Shown here: positions 1 through 7,391 of the stretch, piece by piece
How the letters are laid out: the number at the start of each line of letters is the position of its first letter
Position numbering within the stretch: position 1 is the first letter of the stretch
The notes under the pieces: model-generated
Databases searched by the model: none
Told to the model about the DNA's origin: nothing
What the model saw: the letters and a program-made list of their open reading frames with translations, nothing else
Position numbers and translations under genes: made by a program
Origin: an uncultured Porphyromonadaceae bacterium
GTDB lineage: Bacteria > Bacteroidota > Bacteroidia > Bacteroidales > Muribaculaceae
NCBI GenBank assembly: GCA_947175265.1
Contig: CAMWMD010000028.1
Location: 1 to 40,489, forward strand
Direction: 5' to 3'
Length of the DNA: 40,489 nucleotides

Positions 1-184
1 GGGCGGTTTAGGCCGCCCCCGCCGCTCGGGCATCCCCCTCCAGAAGGAGAGAGGAGGAGCAGCAGAGACTCAATAAACAGTAATTTTAACCAAATTTATA
101 AACCTTTTGAAGCTATTTTAGGGTGAGGAATTAACACTCCCGAAAATTGGGGATTTAAAATTTGCTTATTACAGAAAAATATAA
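1..184. other. Intergenic stretch at window edge
   Basis: I see no gene here. The first 18 bases form a short GC-rich inverted repeat (gggcgg at 1-6, ccgccc at 13-18) that could be the remnant of a terminator of a gene lying left of the window, but no T-run follows. A 77-codon reading frame on the minus strand across 96-329 has no promoter-like sequence, no recognisable protein character, and overlaps the likely ncRNA promoter and transcript; I do not call it. Confidence 0.4.
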
Positions 185-192
185 TAACTTTG
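161..192 (+). promoter_or_regulatory. Bacteroidetes-type promoter of the candidate ncRNA
   Basis: TTTG at 161-164 and TAACTTTG at 185-192 are separated by 20 bases, an exact match to the Bacteroidetes primary sigma consensus (TTTG, N19-21, TAnnTTTG). Transcription would begin near 199. No convincing ORF starts downstream before the terminator at about 532, so the likely product is an untranslated RNA. Confidence 0.6.
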
Positions 193-198
193 CAAAAT

Positions 199-532
199 TG
201 AGAGTGAAATAACATATATTTGTTGTTAATCTTTCGTCTTGTAGCGAATAGTCGCGCAAGTAGTAAATATGAGACAGCGTTTACGAAGCGCTTGATTCTT
301 GACTTTCTGAAATTCTCGCAAAATTTCATTTGCTCGTCAAGGACAAGGCAATAGTAGATGCCCTTTCGTATGTAGTATTCAATATTCGGTGAAAGAATAT
401 TTCTGATCCGAATATTGACAATTACATATTAAGTGTGGGCTTCTGTGTTGCCGTCCAACGAGCAGGGCAATGCGAGAAGCCTCAGAAAGTGGGACGGCGA
501 TTAGTACAGATTCCCACGCTTCTTGTTTTTTT
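199..532 (+). ncRNA. Candidate structured non-coding RNA of unknown class
   Basis: Between a consensus promoter (161-192) and a T-run (526-532) the sequence holds a chain of stem-loops and no convincing ORF. Visible pairings are 238-241 with 257-260 enclosing 244-247 with 252-255; 298-303 with 336-341 enclosing 309-314 with 322-327; an 11-bp stem 379-389 with 408-418; and a closing stem 431-439 with 513-521 that directly precedes the T-run. Inside the last domain, 439-444 pairs with 475-480, and 450-456 can pair either locally (448-452 with 466-470) or with 492-498, a pseudoknot-like alternative. I compared it by memory with tmRNA, RNase P, SRP and 6S RNA and found none of their signature segments. 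The structure is seen in the sequence; being a functional RNA is inference. It might instead act as the leader of the gene at 589. Confidence 0.5.
513..532 (+). terminator. Intrinsic terminator closing the ncRNA
   Basis: The 3' arm cccacgctt (513-521) pairs with aagtgtggg (431-439), with one G-U pair, and is followed by a run of seven T (526-532). The stem encloses the whole pseudoknot-like domain, so termination could depend on folding of that domain. Confidence 0.45.
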
Positions 533-588
533 ATCACTAATCTAATGCAGTTATCTTTTCCGGGGAATCTAAGGATACACCATAAATT

Positions 589-1560
589 ATGGAAAAAATC
601 CTTTCACTAACGTTTTGGTGTCTGTTTACCATGTTTGGTATGACGGTAATGGCACAAACAAATCAAATCGCTACTCTTCTATCAGGTGAAAACGTTGAAA
701 TTTATTTTGGGCCTGAATCTTTCAAACAGGCTGTAGCAGATGCGGTCGAGGGAGACATTATCACTCTTTCCGAGGGAACTTTCGACAGTCCAGGTACAAT
801 TGAGACACCCATTACAGTCCGTGGTGTTGGTATGGGACTTGTAAACTATGACCCTTACATAACTCCCACACAAATTAATGGCACACTAAGTCTAAAATCA
901 GGATTTAGTGCGGAAGCCCTAAGATTTACAGATACGTTCTTTTTATGTACAGAATTGCCTATTTCTTTTACTAAATGTTATTTAGAAAAAATAGTCGGAA
1001 ATGAAAATAATAATGTAACTTTGATTCAATGTGACAGCAAAGATTCTATCGGACGCGAAATCAATTTAAATGCCGTTAACAGTTCTTTAACATTATGTTG
1101 TGACTCAAGATACCAAAGTAATCATGCAAATCTTGTCAATTGCGTAGTAAATATCACACATTATGGAAATTCAGGCACTCTGTTTAATGCGAATTTTACA
1201 AATTGCGTAATATCAACAACTGATAATTCTGCTATATACCAGACCCCGTCCAATACTTACCATAATTGTATATTCTTCGGATCCAACGGAAATAAAACCT
1301 TTGATTCCCTAAATGTTAACGGTACCAATCATGTGTACACAGATTCATCTACTGTTTTCAAAGATGGGACTCATTATCAACTCCTGGATCAGTATAAGAC
1401 TTTAAAAGGAAATGATGATAAGGAGATAGGTCTATACGGAGGAAACATTGGGTTTGACATCATCCCTAATAATCCTCAGATTACACATTTCGAAGTAGCA
1501 CCAAAAACCAGTTCTGACGGAAAACTTTCAATTAAGATTGAAGTGTCGAGCGTGGAATAA
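589..1560 (+). CDS. Secreted beta-helix-like hypothetical protein
   Basis: The 323-residue product begins with a clear signal peptide (hydrophobic core about residues 5-20, ending in an MAQ-type cleavage site), so it is exported. The segment after about residue 45, with an FKQAVADAVEGD stretch followed by an 'ITLSEGTF..PGTI' stretch and a GVG turn, has the look of right-handed parallel beta-helix (pectin-lyase-fold) proteins, and short Asn/Cys/Ser-rich strands repeat through residues 90-250. No catalytic residues are evident, so I assign no enzymatic role. It lacks the T9SS-like tail of the gene at 4999. The next gene begins 12 bases downstream, which suggests co-transcription. The ATG is chosen because it gives the intact signal peptide. 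Confidence 0.65.
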   Translation: MEKILSLTFWCLFTMFGMTVMAQTNQIATLLSGENVEIYFGPESFKQAVADAVEGDIITLSEGTFDSPGTIETPITVRGVGMGLVNYDPYITPTQINGTLSLKSGFSAEALRFTDTFFLCTELPISFTKCYLEKIVGNENNNVTLIQCDSKDSIGREINLNAVNSSLTLCCDSRYQSNHANLVNCVVNITHYGNSGTLFNANFTNCVISTTDNSAIYQTPSNTYHNCIFFGSNGNKTFDSLNVNGTNHVYTDSSTVFKDGTHYQLLDQYKTLKGNDDKEIGLYGGNIGFDIIPNNPQITHFEVAPKTSSDGKLSIKIEVSSVE

Positions 1561-1572
1561 AGCATTAGATCT

Positions 1573-4500
1573 ATGAGAATAATTTTTCTTCTTATAGGAT
1601 TGTTTATTGCCTCCTATTCTAAAGCCGAACAGTTGAATTATTCCTGTTGGTTTGATGGTTTAACCAATCAATTACAGAATGGAGTAATGAATAATTCAAA
1701 GGTATCATTTGAACTTGATGCCAGCCATCTTAGTCCAGGTATCCATAACATCTACGTTATGGTGAAAGATAAAGACGGCATCCCGACAGCAATAACAAAC
1801 CGTCCGTTTGTAAAGACATTAAATGCTCAAAATCAAGAAGCCTACATATACATTGATGGCGAGTTTTTTCAGACATTGCAACATACCATAGAAACTGGTA
1901 AATTTGAATCTTCCTTGGATTTAAGCAATTTAGAGACCGGGCTTCACACCATCCTTACCTTTATTCGCTCGGAGAGAGGTGGATTATCTCCTTTAAAAGA
2001 GAATCTGTTTTGGCGTGTGCCCTCATCAGAAGAAATAGGGAGTATGAGATGTGTGTATGTCATTGACAATACCGAATCGCAAACCTATGAGGGCTCCATA
2101 TCGGGAGATATCCTCCTTGCCGATATTGATGCCTCATCATTGTCGGACGGGTTGCATTCCGTTTCCTTCATGCTTATTAATTCTATTGGGCAGACCACTC
2201 AGTTTCTTTCTTCCTACTTTTTAAAAATGCCTATTGGAGGTGTTAATATTAAGAGTTATGACTATTGGATTAATAGCAAATATGAAGATAGAATTAATGT
2301 AGCAACCGAAAATGCCACAAACCCTTACATCTTGACAGCCTTAATCCCACTGGAAAAGCAGGATTTCAGATCATCCTCCTATCACTTTGCTATGGAAAAT
2401 GGAGAGCCTGTCATTTATACTCAAAATGATTTCAACCTTCTTTTAAGAGACAACAGGGGGTTCTTCACACTGCATTCATTCCCCTATTTTGAGGTTTCTT
2501 CGCGTCAGAATATTAGTAAGGATATGAAAGAGATTTCTTTCAACAGACAAGAAATTGAAGGAATTGCCTCAAATGACATAAAGTGGTTTAAGTTTAATGC
2601 CCAGAAAGGAGATTCTCTATCTTTACGCCTTACAAATCATTGTGCCTATGAGATGTATAATCCCGATGGAACGTTATTATTCTCCAATACTCCTGATAAA
2701 TCTAACATTAACAAAGGGAAACATACTGCGCAAACTGGCACTCATTATTTAGCCATCCATGAGCAATTGGGAGAGCCTTATGAATTTACTGCTTATCTTC
2801 AAAGAATTGACAAGTTCGCATTATTAAAAACGTCTCCTCAAAGAGTAATCGGAGGAAATATCGTCATTTTCGACATTGAAGGAAATGGGTTCGATTCTTT
2901 AAAATCTGTTGAGTTAATCAATGATAAAGAAGATGTGATAATGAATTCAGAAAAGTTTGAAATCGCAGATTGGAGTTTTGGAAAAGCCTTGTTTGATTTC
3001 ACTGAATCCGGTATTCCGAATGGAGAATACAAACTTCTATTGACTTTTGCTGATGAAAATGGAGAAGAAACCACTCAAAGCAAAAGTGTGGAATTTGCCA
3101 ATGGCGAAAGTGAGGATCTGATAGTCAGTGTGGAGCCACATAACAACTCAATCAGTGAAAAAAGAGAAATAGAGGTAACCGTCTCCAATCCATCTGAGTA
3201 TGCTTATTGGGGTATTCCATTTTGCATTGCCCGGACATCAACTGAACCTGAAATGTCTTTTGATTTCTTACTTCTTTCAGCCGAAGGAAATGATTACTTC
3301 ACAGATCCGATTGTTTATGATACTGATAATTTATTAGGTATGGGGGTCAGAGGACGCTACCTTCCTTTAATAATTCCATATATAGGTCCTAAACAAAAGC
3401 TTGTTTATAAATTCAGCACTCCAAGAGTTGTTAATAATGATTACGAGCTGTATGCGTGGTGCGGAGAACCATGGTCTCTTGAAGAAGTGCGTCAAAATCA
3501 AGAGACGCGAAGTGCGTTCAAAACACGAAGCCAAGCATCCATGGATCATAATTATCAGAATCTTTCTAACTTTCAGAATATAATGAATATGGGAGGTCAT
3601 GGATCAGGGGCTCCTTCCATGGGACTCTCATTAGGTTCGTTGAGTATCAGTTTGGGCCTTAGCTTCGCAGGAATACATCAAGGTCTGAATGGACCCAGAA
3701 ATGAGTTGTTTAACTCAGATTTGAGATTTCAGGGTGTCTCGGAATTCATGCCCCAATATAATATTCCGACAGCAATGACTCCGGCTGCTATTTTAAATGG
3801 TAGCGGACTGTTACCTTTAAATGTGCCAGATCCAAACAACCCTCACAATACTCTGACAAATAATTGTCAACAGAATGCTGAATGCGGGAATCCGATGCCC
3901 GGTAATACACCGATAAGATTTCCTTCATCTCTTGATCCAAACGATCTTACCGGGTATATTTCAGAAGCCGGAACAAAATTCATCGGGAAATCAATAGATA
4001 AAATTGATTATACAATTGAGTTTGAGAATGATCCAAAATTTGCTACAGCCTCTGCCTTATCTGCCAAAATCGATAGTGATTTGGATATAAAATTATTTGA
4101 GCTCAGTTCTTTCACTCCAAAGGAATTAAAGATTGGCTCAAAAACATATCTGTTTGAGGAAAGTGATCTCTCCCATCCTTTCACTATTGACTTGCGCCCT
4201 GAGATTAATTGCATTGCCGAGGTTAAATTGGATTATGATTCAAAAAAAGGAAATATGACTCTTAACATTACCAGTCTCAATCCTTACACTATGGATAAAT
4301 CTGAAGACCTGAGTCAAGGATTCCTCCCGGTCAATATCGTAGGACAAGGTATTGGAGAATTTACTTACTCCATAGTTCTGAAGAATGGATTGTGTCATCA
4401 GACTTTGATTCCGAATCAAGCATCAATTGTGTTTGATAATAATCCTCCCATCAAGACTCCTGTTTGGGAAAATATGACAGATTATATTTCTCCAGAGAGT

Positions 4501-4971
4501 AATATTGTTTCAATTTCCCCAATCGACGATAACACTCTTTCATTTGAAATTGAAGGCAGTGACGAAGGAAGTGGAATCTGGCAATATGACCTTTATACCC
4601 GGTATCAAGACTCTGAGGAATGGCAACTAATCAAAAAAGGAATTATTGATAGTCCCTATATATATTTCTCCAATTCAATATCTTCAAGCCAACAGTTTAT
4701 GACAGTGGCCATAGACAAGGCTGGCAACCGCGAGGAGAATGGTGTCAACCATAAATATAAAGGGGATTTAGACAGGAATGGCCGTGTGGATGTCAATGAT
4801 TTGGTTATGCTTTACAGTTATTATGTCGGTCGGCCTATTTCAATAGACCGTGATGTGGCCGATATGAATAATGACGGAGTCATTGACTCGCAGGATGCAG
4901 TTTCTATTCAGAAACTATACATCGGTCAAACTCTCATACAAAATAATGCAAAATGTATTATCATGAAATGA
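1573..4971 (+). CDS. Large secreted repeat protein with C-terminal dockerin-like module
   Basis: The 1132-residue protein has a signal peptide (about residues 1-18). Residues about 20-220 contain three related units of roughly 80-90 residues, each with a core like 'D.S.L..GLH.....' followed by a strand and an aromatic-rich end; this repeat type is common in large Bacteroidales surface proteins. The middle contains beta-sandwich-like stretches, and residues about 800-970 resemble domains found in large extracellular adhesins. The end (about residues 1060-1120) carries two Ca-binding segments, GDLDRNGRVDVNDLV and DMNNDGVIDSQDAV, separated by about 30 residues, the hallmark of type I dockerin repeats. 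Dockerins bind cohesins, and the next gene encodes a cohesin-like protein. The final residues (QNNAKCIIMK) may be a short sorting tail. Export is well supported; ligand and role are unknown. Confidence 0.75.
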   Translation: MRIIFLLIGLFIASYSKAEQLNYSCWFDGLTNQLQNGVMNNSKVSFELDASHLSPGIHNIYVMVKDKDGIPTAITNRPFVKTLNAQNQEAYIYIDGEFFQTLQHTIETGKFESSLDLSNLETGLHTILTFIRSERGGLSPLKENLFWRVPSSEEIGSMRCVYVIDNTESQTYEGSISGDILLADIDASSLSDGLHSVSFMLINSIGQTTQFLSSYFLKMPIGGVNIKSYDYWINSKYEDRINVATENATNPYILTALIPLEKQDFRSSSYHFAMENGEPVIYTQNDFNLLLRDNRGFFTLHSFPYFEVSSRQNISKDMKEISFNRQEIEGIASNDIKWFKFNAQKGDSLSLRLTNHCAYEMYNPDGTLLFSNTPDKSNINKGKHTAQTGTHYLAIHEQLGEPYEFTAYLQRIDKFALLKTSPQRVIGGNIVIFDIEGNGFDSLKSVELINDKEDVIMNSEKFEIADWSFGKALFDFTESGIPNGEYKLLLTFADENGEETTQSKSVEFANGESEDLIVSVEPHNNSISEKREIEVTVSNPSEYAYWGIPFCIARTSTEPEMSFDFLLLSAEGNDYFTDPIVYDTDNLLGMGVRGRYLPLIIPYIGPKQKLVYKFSTPRVVNNDYELYAWCGEPWSLEEVRQNQETRSAFKTRSQASMDHNYQNLSNFQNIMNMGGHGSGAPSMGLSLGSLSISLGLSFAGIHQGLNGPRNELFNSDLRFQGVSEFMPQYNIPTAMTPAAILNGSGLLPLNVPDPNNPHNTLTNNCQQNAECGNPMPGNTPIRFPSSLDPNDLTGYISEAGTKFIGKSIDKIDYTIEFENDPKFATASALSAKIDSDLDIKLFELSSFTPKELKIGSKTYLFEESDLSHPFTIDLRPEINCIAEVKLDYDSKKGNMTLNITSLNPYTMDKSEDLSQGFLPVNIVGQGIGEFTYSIVLKNGLCHQTLIPNQASIVFDNNPPIKTPVWENMTDYISPESNIVSISPIDDNTLSFEIEGSDEGSGIWQYDLYTRYQDSEEWQLIKKGIIDSPYIYFSNSISSSQQFMTVAIDKAGNREENGVNHKYKGDLDRNGRVDVNDLVMLYSYYVGRPISIDRDVADMNNDGVIDSQDAVSIQKLYIGQTLIQNNAKCIIMK

Positions 4972-4998
4972 GCTATTTCTTTATTAATAAATACTCAA

Positions 4999-5688
4999 AT
5001 GAAAATAATAATAGTATTTCTTTATGCTGTAGCAATAATCGCGACAGCAGACATAGCCAGGGCTAACACAACTGAGTCCTCCGAAACCTTAGAGGTGTGG
5101 ACCTCTCCTATTACCCTAATAAATGACGGAAAGACGATTTCCACTCTTACCGTATACGAAAAAGACAATGTGGATTATACCGCTTTCAACATGGCTATAG
5201 TTATTCCGGAAGGGGTTACGATTGCAAGAATAAAACAAGGCAGAGAGGAAGTAGAAGATATTCACTTGACCGATCGGGCAACGTCTTCCCATACTATTAC
5301 ATGTGGAATGCCTGATCCTACAACTATAAAAGTAATAAGTGCCTCTCCATCATTGGCTAATTATTTTTCTACGACTGAAGATGGAAAAGAACCTTATGCC
5401 TTATTCACAATCGGCTTGATTGCCTTACCTAACCTCATGCCAGGTGACTATAATATCCGATTGTACGATGTAAAATTCGTTATGGAATCAGCGGATGCTT
5501 ATGTTTTGTCAAATGAACCTCTGACATTTCCAGTGTCTGTAACAGACTCCTCCGTAGGTATAGACCAGATAGAGGATGATCAAGAGGAAGGTATTAGATA
5601 TAACATAAATGGCATGCGACTTCCCTCTAATAATAAAGAGAAAATTTACATCCAAAACGGGCATAAGATTCTTAATACTTCTCATTAG
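4999..5688 (+). CDS. Secreted cohesin-like protein with T9SS-like tail
   Basis: This 229-residue protein has a signal peptide (about residues 1-22). Residues about 30-180 show the cohesin pattern: a strand followed by 'YTAFNMAIVIPEGVTI', a middle strand ending in SASPS, then 'LFTIGLIALPNLMPGDYNIRL'. The C-terminus (about residues 188-229) contains an 'RYNINGMRLP' stretch and an 'IYIQNGHKIL' stretch, the arrangement of Bacteroidales C-terminal sorting or anchoring tails (type IX secretion-like). The gene follows the dockerin-containing protein by 27 bases, so both are likely made together, and the pair could interact directly. Cohesin assignment is by pattern only. The stop codon is TAG. Confidence 0.6.
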   Translation: MKIIIVFLYAVAIIATADIARANTTESSETLEVWTSPITLINDGKTISTLTVYEKDNVDYTAFNMAIVIPEGVTIARIKQGREEVEDIHLTDRATSSHTITCGMPDPTTIKVISASPSLANYFSTTEDGKEPYALFTIGLIALPNLMPGDYNIRLYDVKFVMESADAYVLSNEPLTFPVSVTDSSVGIDQIEDDQEEGIRYNINGMRLPSNNKEKIYIQNGHKILNTSH

Positions 5689-5722
5689 CTGGTCAGTTTA
5701 AAACTTTATTCTTAAAGTTAGT

Positions 5723-5754
5723 GGACAAGTCCTGGTCAGGCTTGTCCTTTTTTT
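5723..5754 (+). terminator. Intrinsic terminator of the secreted-protein operon
   Basis: ggacaag (5723-5729) pairs with cttgtcc (5741-5747), with a further cctg/cagg pairing inside, and a T-run covers 5748-5754. It ends the three-gene unit 589-5688. Confidence 0.85.
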
Positions 5755-5828
5755 CTACTTAGGCACAGTAATCTACATTTCTCTATTGGGGAAATCTCTA
5801 AAAAATTTTCTTTAACTTTTGAGTTTAA

Positions 5829-5895
5829 GATTGATTATGCTGACATTGCACATCCAAGATTGAATCTTGGATGTGCAATGTCAGCATAATCAATC
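5829..5895. repeat. Perfect 33-bp inverted repeat with 1-nt centre
   Basis: Bases 5829-5861 are exactly the reverse complement of 5863-5895, with a single G at 5862 between them. There is no T-run on either side, so it is not a standard terminator. It lies between the terminator at 5723-5754 and the kinase gene at 5954. As RNA it would form an uninterrupted 33-bp hairpin; as DNA it could extrude a cruciform. It could be a fused pair of mobile-element ends, a recombination site, or a regulatory hairpin upstream of the HipA-like gene. Confidence 0.9.
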
Positions 5896-5953
5896 TCCGA
5901 AGCCTAAACGTTATATTATTAAGATGATGTTTAAAAATTCATTTTAGATTCTT

Positions 5954-6736
5954 ATGGAATTGAGAGAAGAGGAACTCACTCGATATATCCTTCCTATGAG
6001 GGAGGGCGGATCGCTCCCACTGCTCGGTGAGGCGGCTGACGGTTTCCGCTATGTAATAAAAATGCGTGGTGCCGGTCATGGTAAAAAGGCCCTGATCTCC
6101 GAACTTATCGGCGGCCTTGTGGCGAAAGCATTCAAATTCAATACACCCGAACTTGTGTTGCTTAATCTGGATTCGGCTTTCGGCATAACCGAGCCTGACG
6201 AGGAGGTGCAGGAACTGCTCCGAAAATCGGAAGGGCTGAACCTCGGTATGCACTTTCTGGACGGAGCCGCTACTTTCGACCCTGCCGTAAATCAGGTGGA
6301 CGAACTCACTGCCTCCAAACTCGTATGGCTCGATGCATTCCTTACAAACGTTGACCGCACACGCCTCAACCCGAATATGATGATATGGCATAATGAACTC
6401 TGGCTGATAGACCATGGAGCTTCCCTATATTTCCATCATTCCTGGAAAGATCCTGAGACGGCTGCTCTTGACCCATTCCCCTATATTAGCCGCCACGCCC
6501 TTCTCCCATACGCCACACGACTTGAGGAAGCCGATACTCTGATGCGCCAGGCAATTACTCCACGGACTCTCAACAAGATTGTCGACCTTATTCCCGAGGA
6601 ATGGCTCGAGGAGGAAGGAAGCGAGATTTCGCCTACTGAACGGCGTGAAGGGTATCGCAAATTCCTTACCAAGCGTCTTGCCGAAAGTAATATTTTCACC
6701 CAGGAGGCTATCCGCCAAAGAAACATGCTCAAATAA
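5954..6736 (+). CDS. HipA-like kinase (HipA_2 family)
   Basis: The 260-residue protein matches the compact HipA-related kinases (HipA_2 type) that lack the N-terminal lobe of classical HipA. The features are an N-terminal lobe with 'YVIKMRGAGHGKKALISE' (the lysine of VIK is a candidate nucleotide-binding residue), a catalytic-loop-like 'DAFLTNVDRTRLNPNMMI' at about residues 127-144, and the metal-binding-like 'LIDHGASLYF' at about residues 151-160. Classical HipA phosphorylates aminoacyl-tRNA synthetases; the target of this subfamily is not known to me. The stop codon overlaps the start of the next gene (TAATG), so the two are translationally coupled. The long palindrome at 5829-5895 lies 58 bases upstream. 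Confidence 0.75.
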   Translation: MELREEELTRYILPMREGGSLPLLGEAADGFRYVIKMRGAGHGKKALISELIGGLVAKAFKFNTPELVLLNLDSAFGITEPDEEVQELLRKSEGLNLGMHFLDGAATFDPAVNQVDELTASKLVWLDAFLTNVDRTRLNPNMMIWHNELWLIDHGASLYFHHSWKDPETAALDPFPYISRHALLPYATRLEEADTLMRQAITPRTLNKIVDLIPEEWLEEEGSEISPTERREGYRKFLTKRLAESNIFTQEAIRQRNMLK

Positions 6737-7137
6737 TGGAGGAGAAGATTATATATGAATATTGCCTGCTACGTTATGTGGCAGACATAGAACGCGGGGA
6801 ATTCGTGAACGTCGGGCTGATGATGATGTCGAAACGTTACCGCTGGATGAGATGCGAGCTGAATATAGACACCGAGCGTATTGCCGCGATGTTCCGAAAT
6901 CCTGATATTGAACGGCTTCGCCTTCAATTATCTCTCTTTACCCGAAACGACGTCCCTTTCCCTGACCTATCCGTTGAGGAACGATACCGCTGGCTCGCTG
7001 CCGTGAAGAGTGCTATCATTCAGACCTCACCTTCACATCCCGGTCTCCTCCTTCATTCCTCTCCGGTCTCCCGCAAAGAGGCTGCCGATGCTCTTGACCT
7101 GAAATTCAATTCCCTCTTCCGCCGACTAATACTTTAA
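6736..7137 (+). CDS. DUF3037-like partner of the HipA-like kinase
   Basis: This 133-residue protein has the DUF3037 pattern: an N-terminal 'YEYCLLRYVADIERGEFVNVGLMM' stretch (shown here only as the motif Y..LRYV...RGEFVNVG), followed by a helical C-terminal half. DUF3037 proteins are typically encoded beside HipA_2 kinases, as here. The ATG overlaps the preceding TAA by one base. By analogy with two-gene toxin-antitoxin units it may modulate the kinase, but neither partner has been assigned a toxin role from this sequence. Confidence 0.75.
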   Translation: MEEKIIYEYCLLRYVADIERGEFVNVGLMMMSKRYRWMRCELNIDTERIAAMFRNPDIERLRLQLSLFTRNDVPFPDLSVEERYRWLAAVKSAIIQTSPSHPGLLLHSSPVSRKEAADALDLKFNSLFRRLIL

Positions 7138-7204
7138 CCCTCCCTTTCCTTCTTATCGGAATCATTCCTCGGTGATAATCCTGCTGACTTTCCTCACCCG
7201 ACGC

Positions 7205-7260
7205 TAATCATCATTGTCTCGACCTTCACAAGCTTAAGGTGATGATTAAAAGTTTTTTTA
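7205..7260 (+). terminator. Probable terminator after the HipA/DUF3037 pair
   Basis: taatcatca (7205-7213) pairs with tgatgatta (7240-7248), an inner acctt/aaggt pairing strengthens the stem, and a T-rich tail (about 7253-7259) follows. The long internal loop makes it less certain than the other terminators. Confidence 0.55.
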
Positions 7261-7326
7261 TTAAGCAGTTAAGTCAAGTTACTGAAAATTTAGATTTTTA
7301 TACAAGTTTCACGTCTCAAAAACCAC

Positions 7327-7391
7327 AAAAGTTTTCATTATAATTAAAACTTTTTATAATTTCGCATAAAGTTTTAAATATAATGAAAACT
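7327..7391 (+). promoter_or_regulatory. Two tandem operator-like palindromes at the ATPase start
   Basis: The arrangement aaagtttt-N10-aaaact occurs twice: 7328-7335 with 7346-7351 (part of a 9-bp inverted repeat, 7327-7335 with 7346-7354) and 7368-7375 with 7386-7391, exactly 40 bases apart. The second covers the ATG at 7383. A -7-like TAATTTCG (7357-7364, one mismatch) sits between them. The arrangement fits a repressor that covers promoter and start codon. Confidence 0.45.

Noticed and set aside
96..329. 77-codon minus-strand frame
   Set aside because: No protein character or promoter; overlaps the consensus promoter and likely structured RNA on the plus strand.
161..532. tmRNA, RNase P RNA, SRP or 6S RNA identity for the structured RNA
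   Set aside because: I found none of the conserved segments I know for these RNAs, such as a tag-peptide frame ending ALAA, the GAAAGUCCGG box, or the SRP GGAAGCAG loop.
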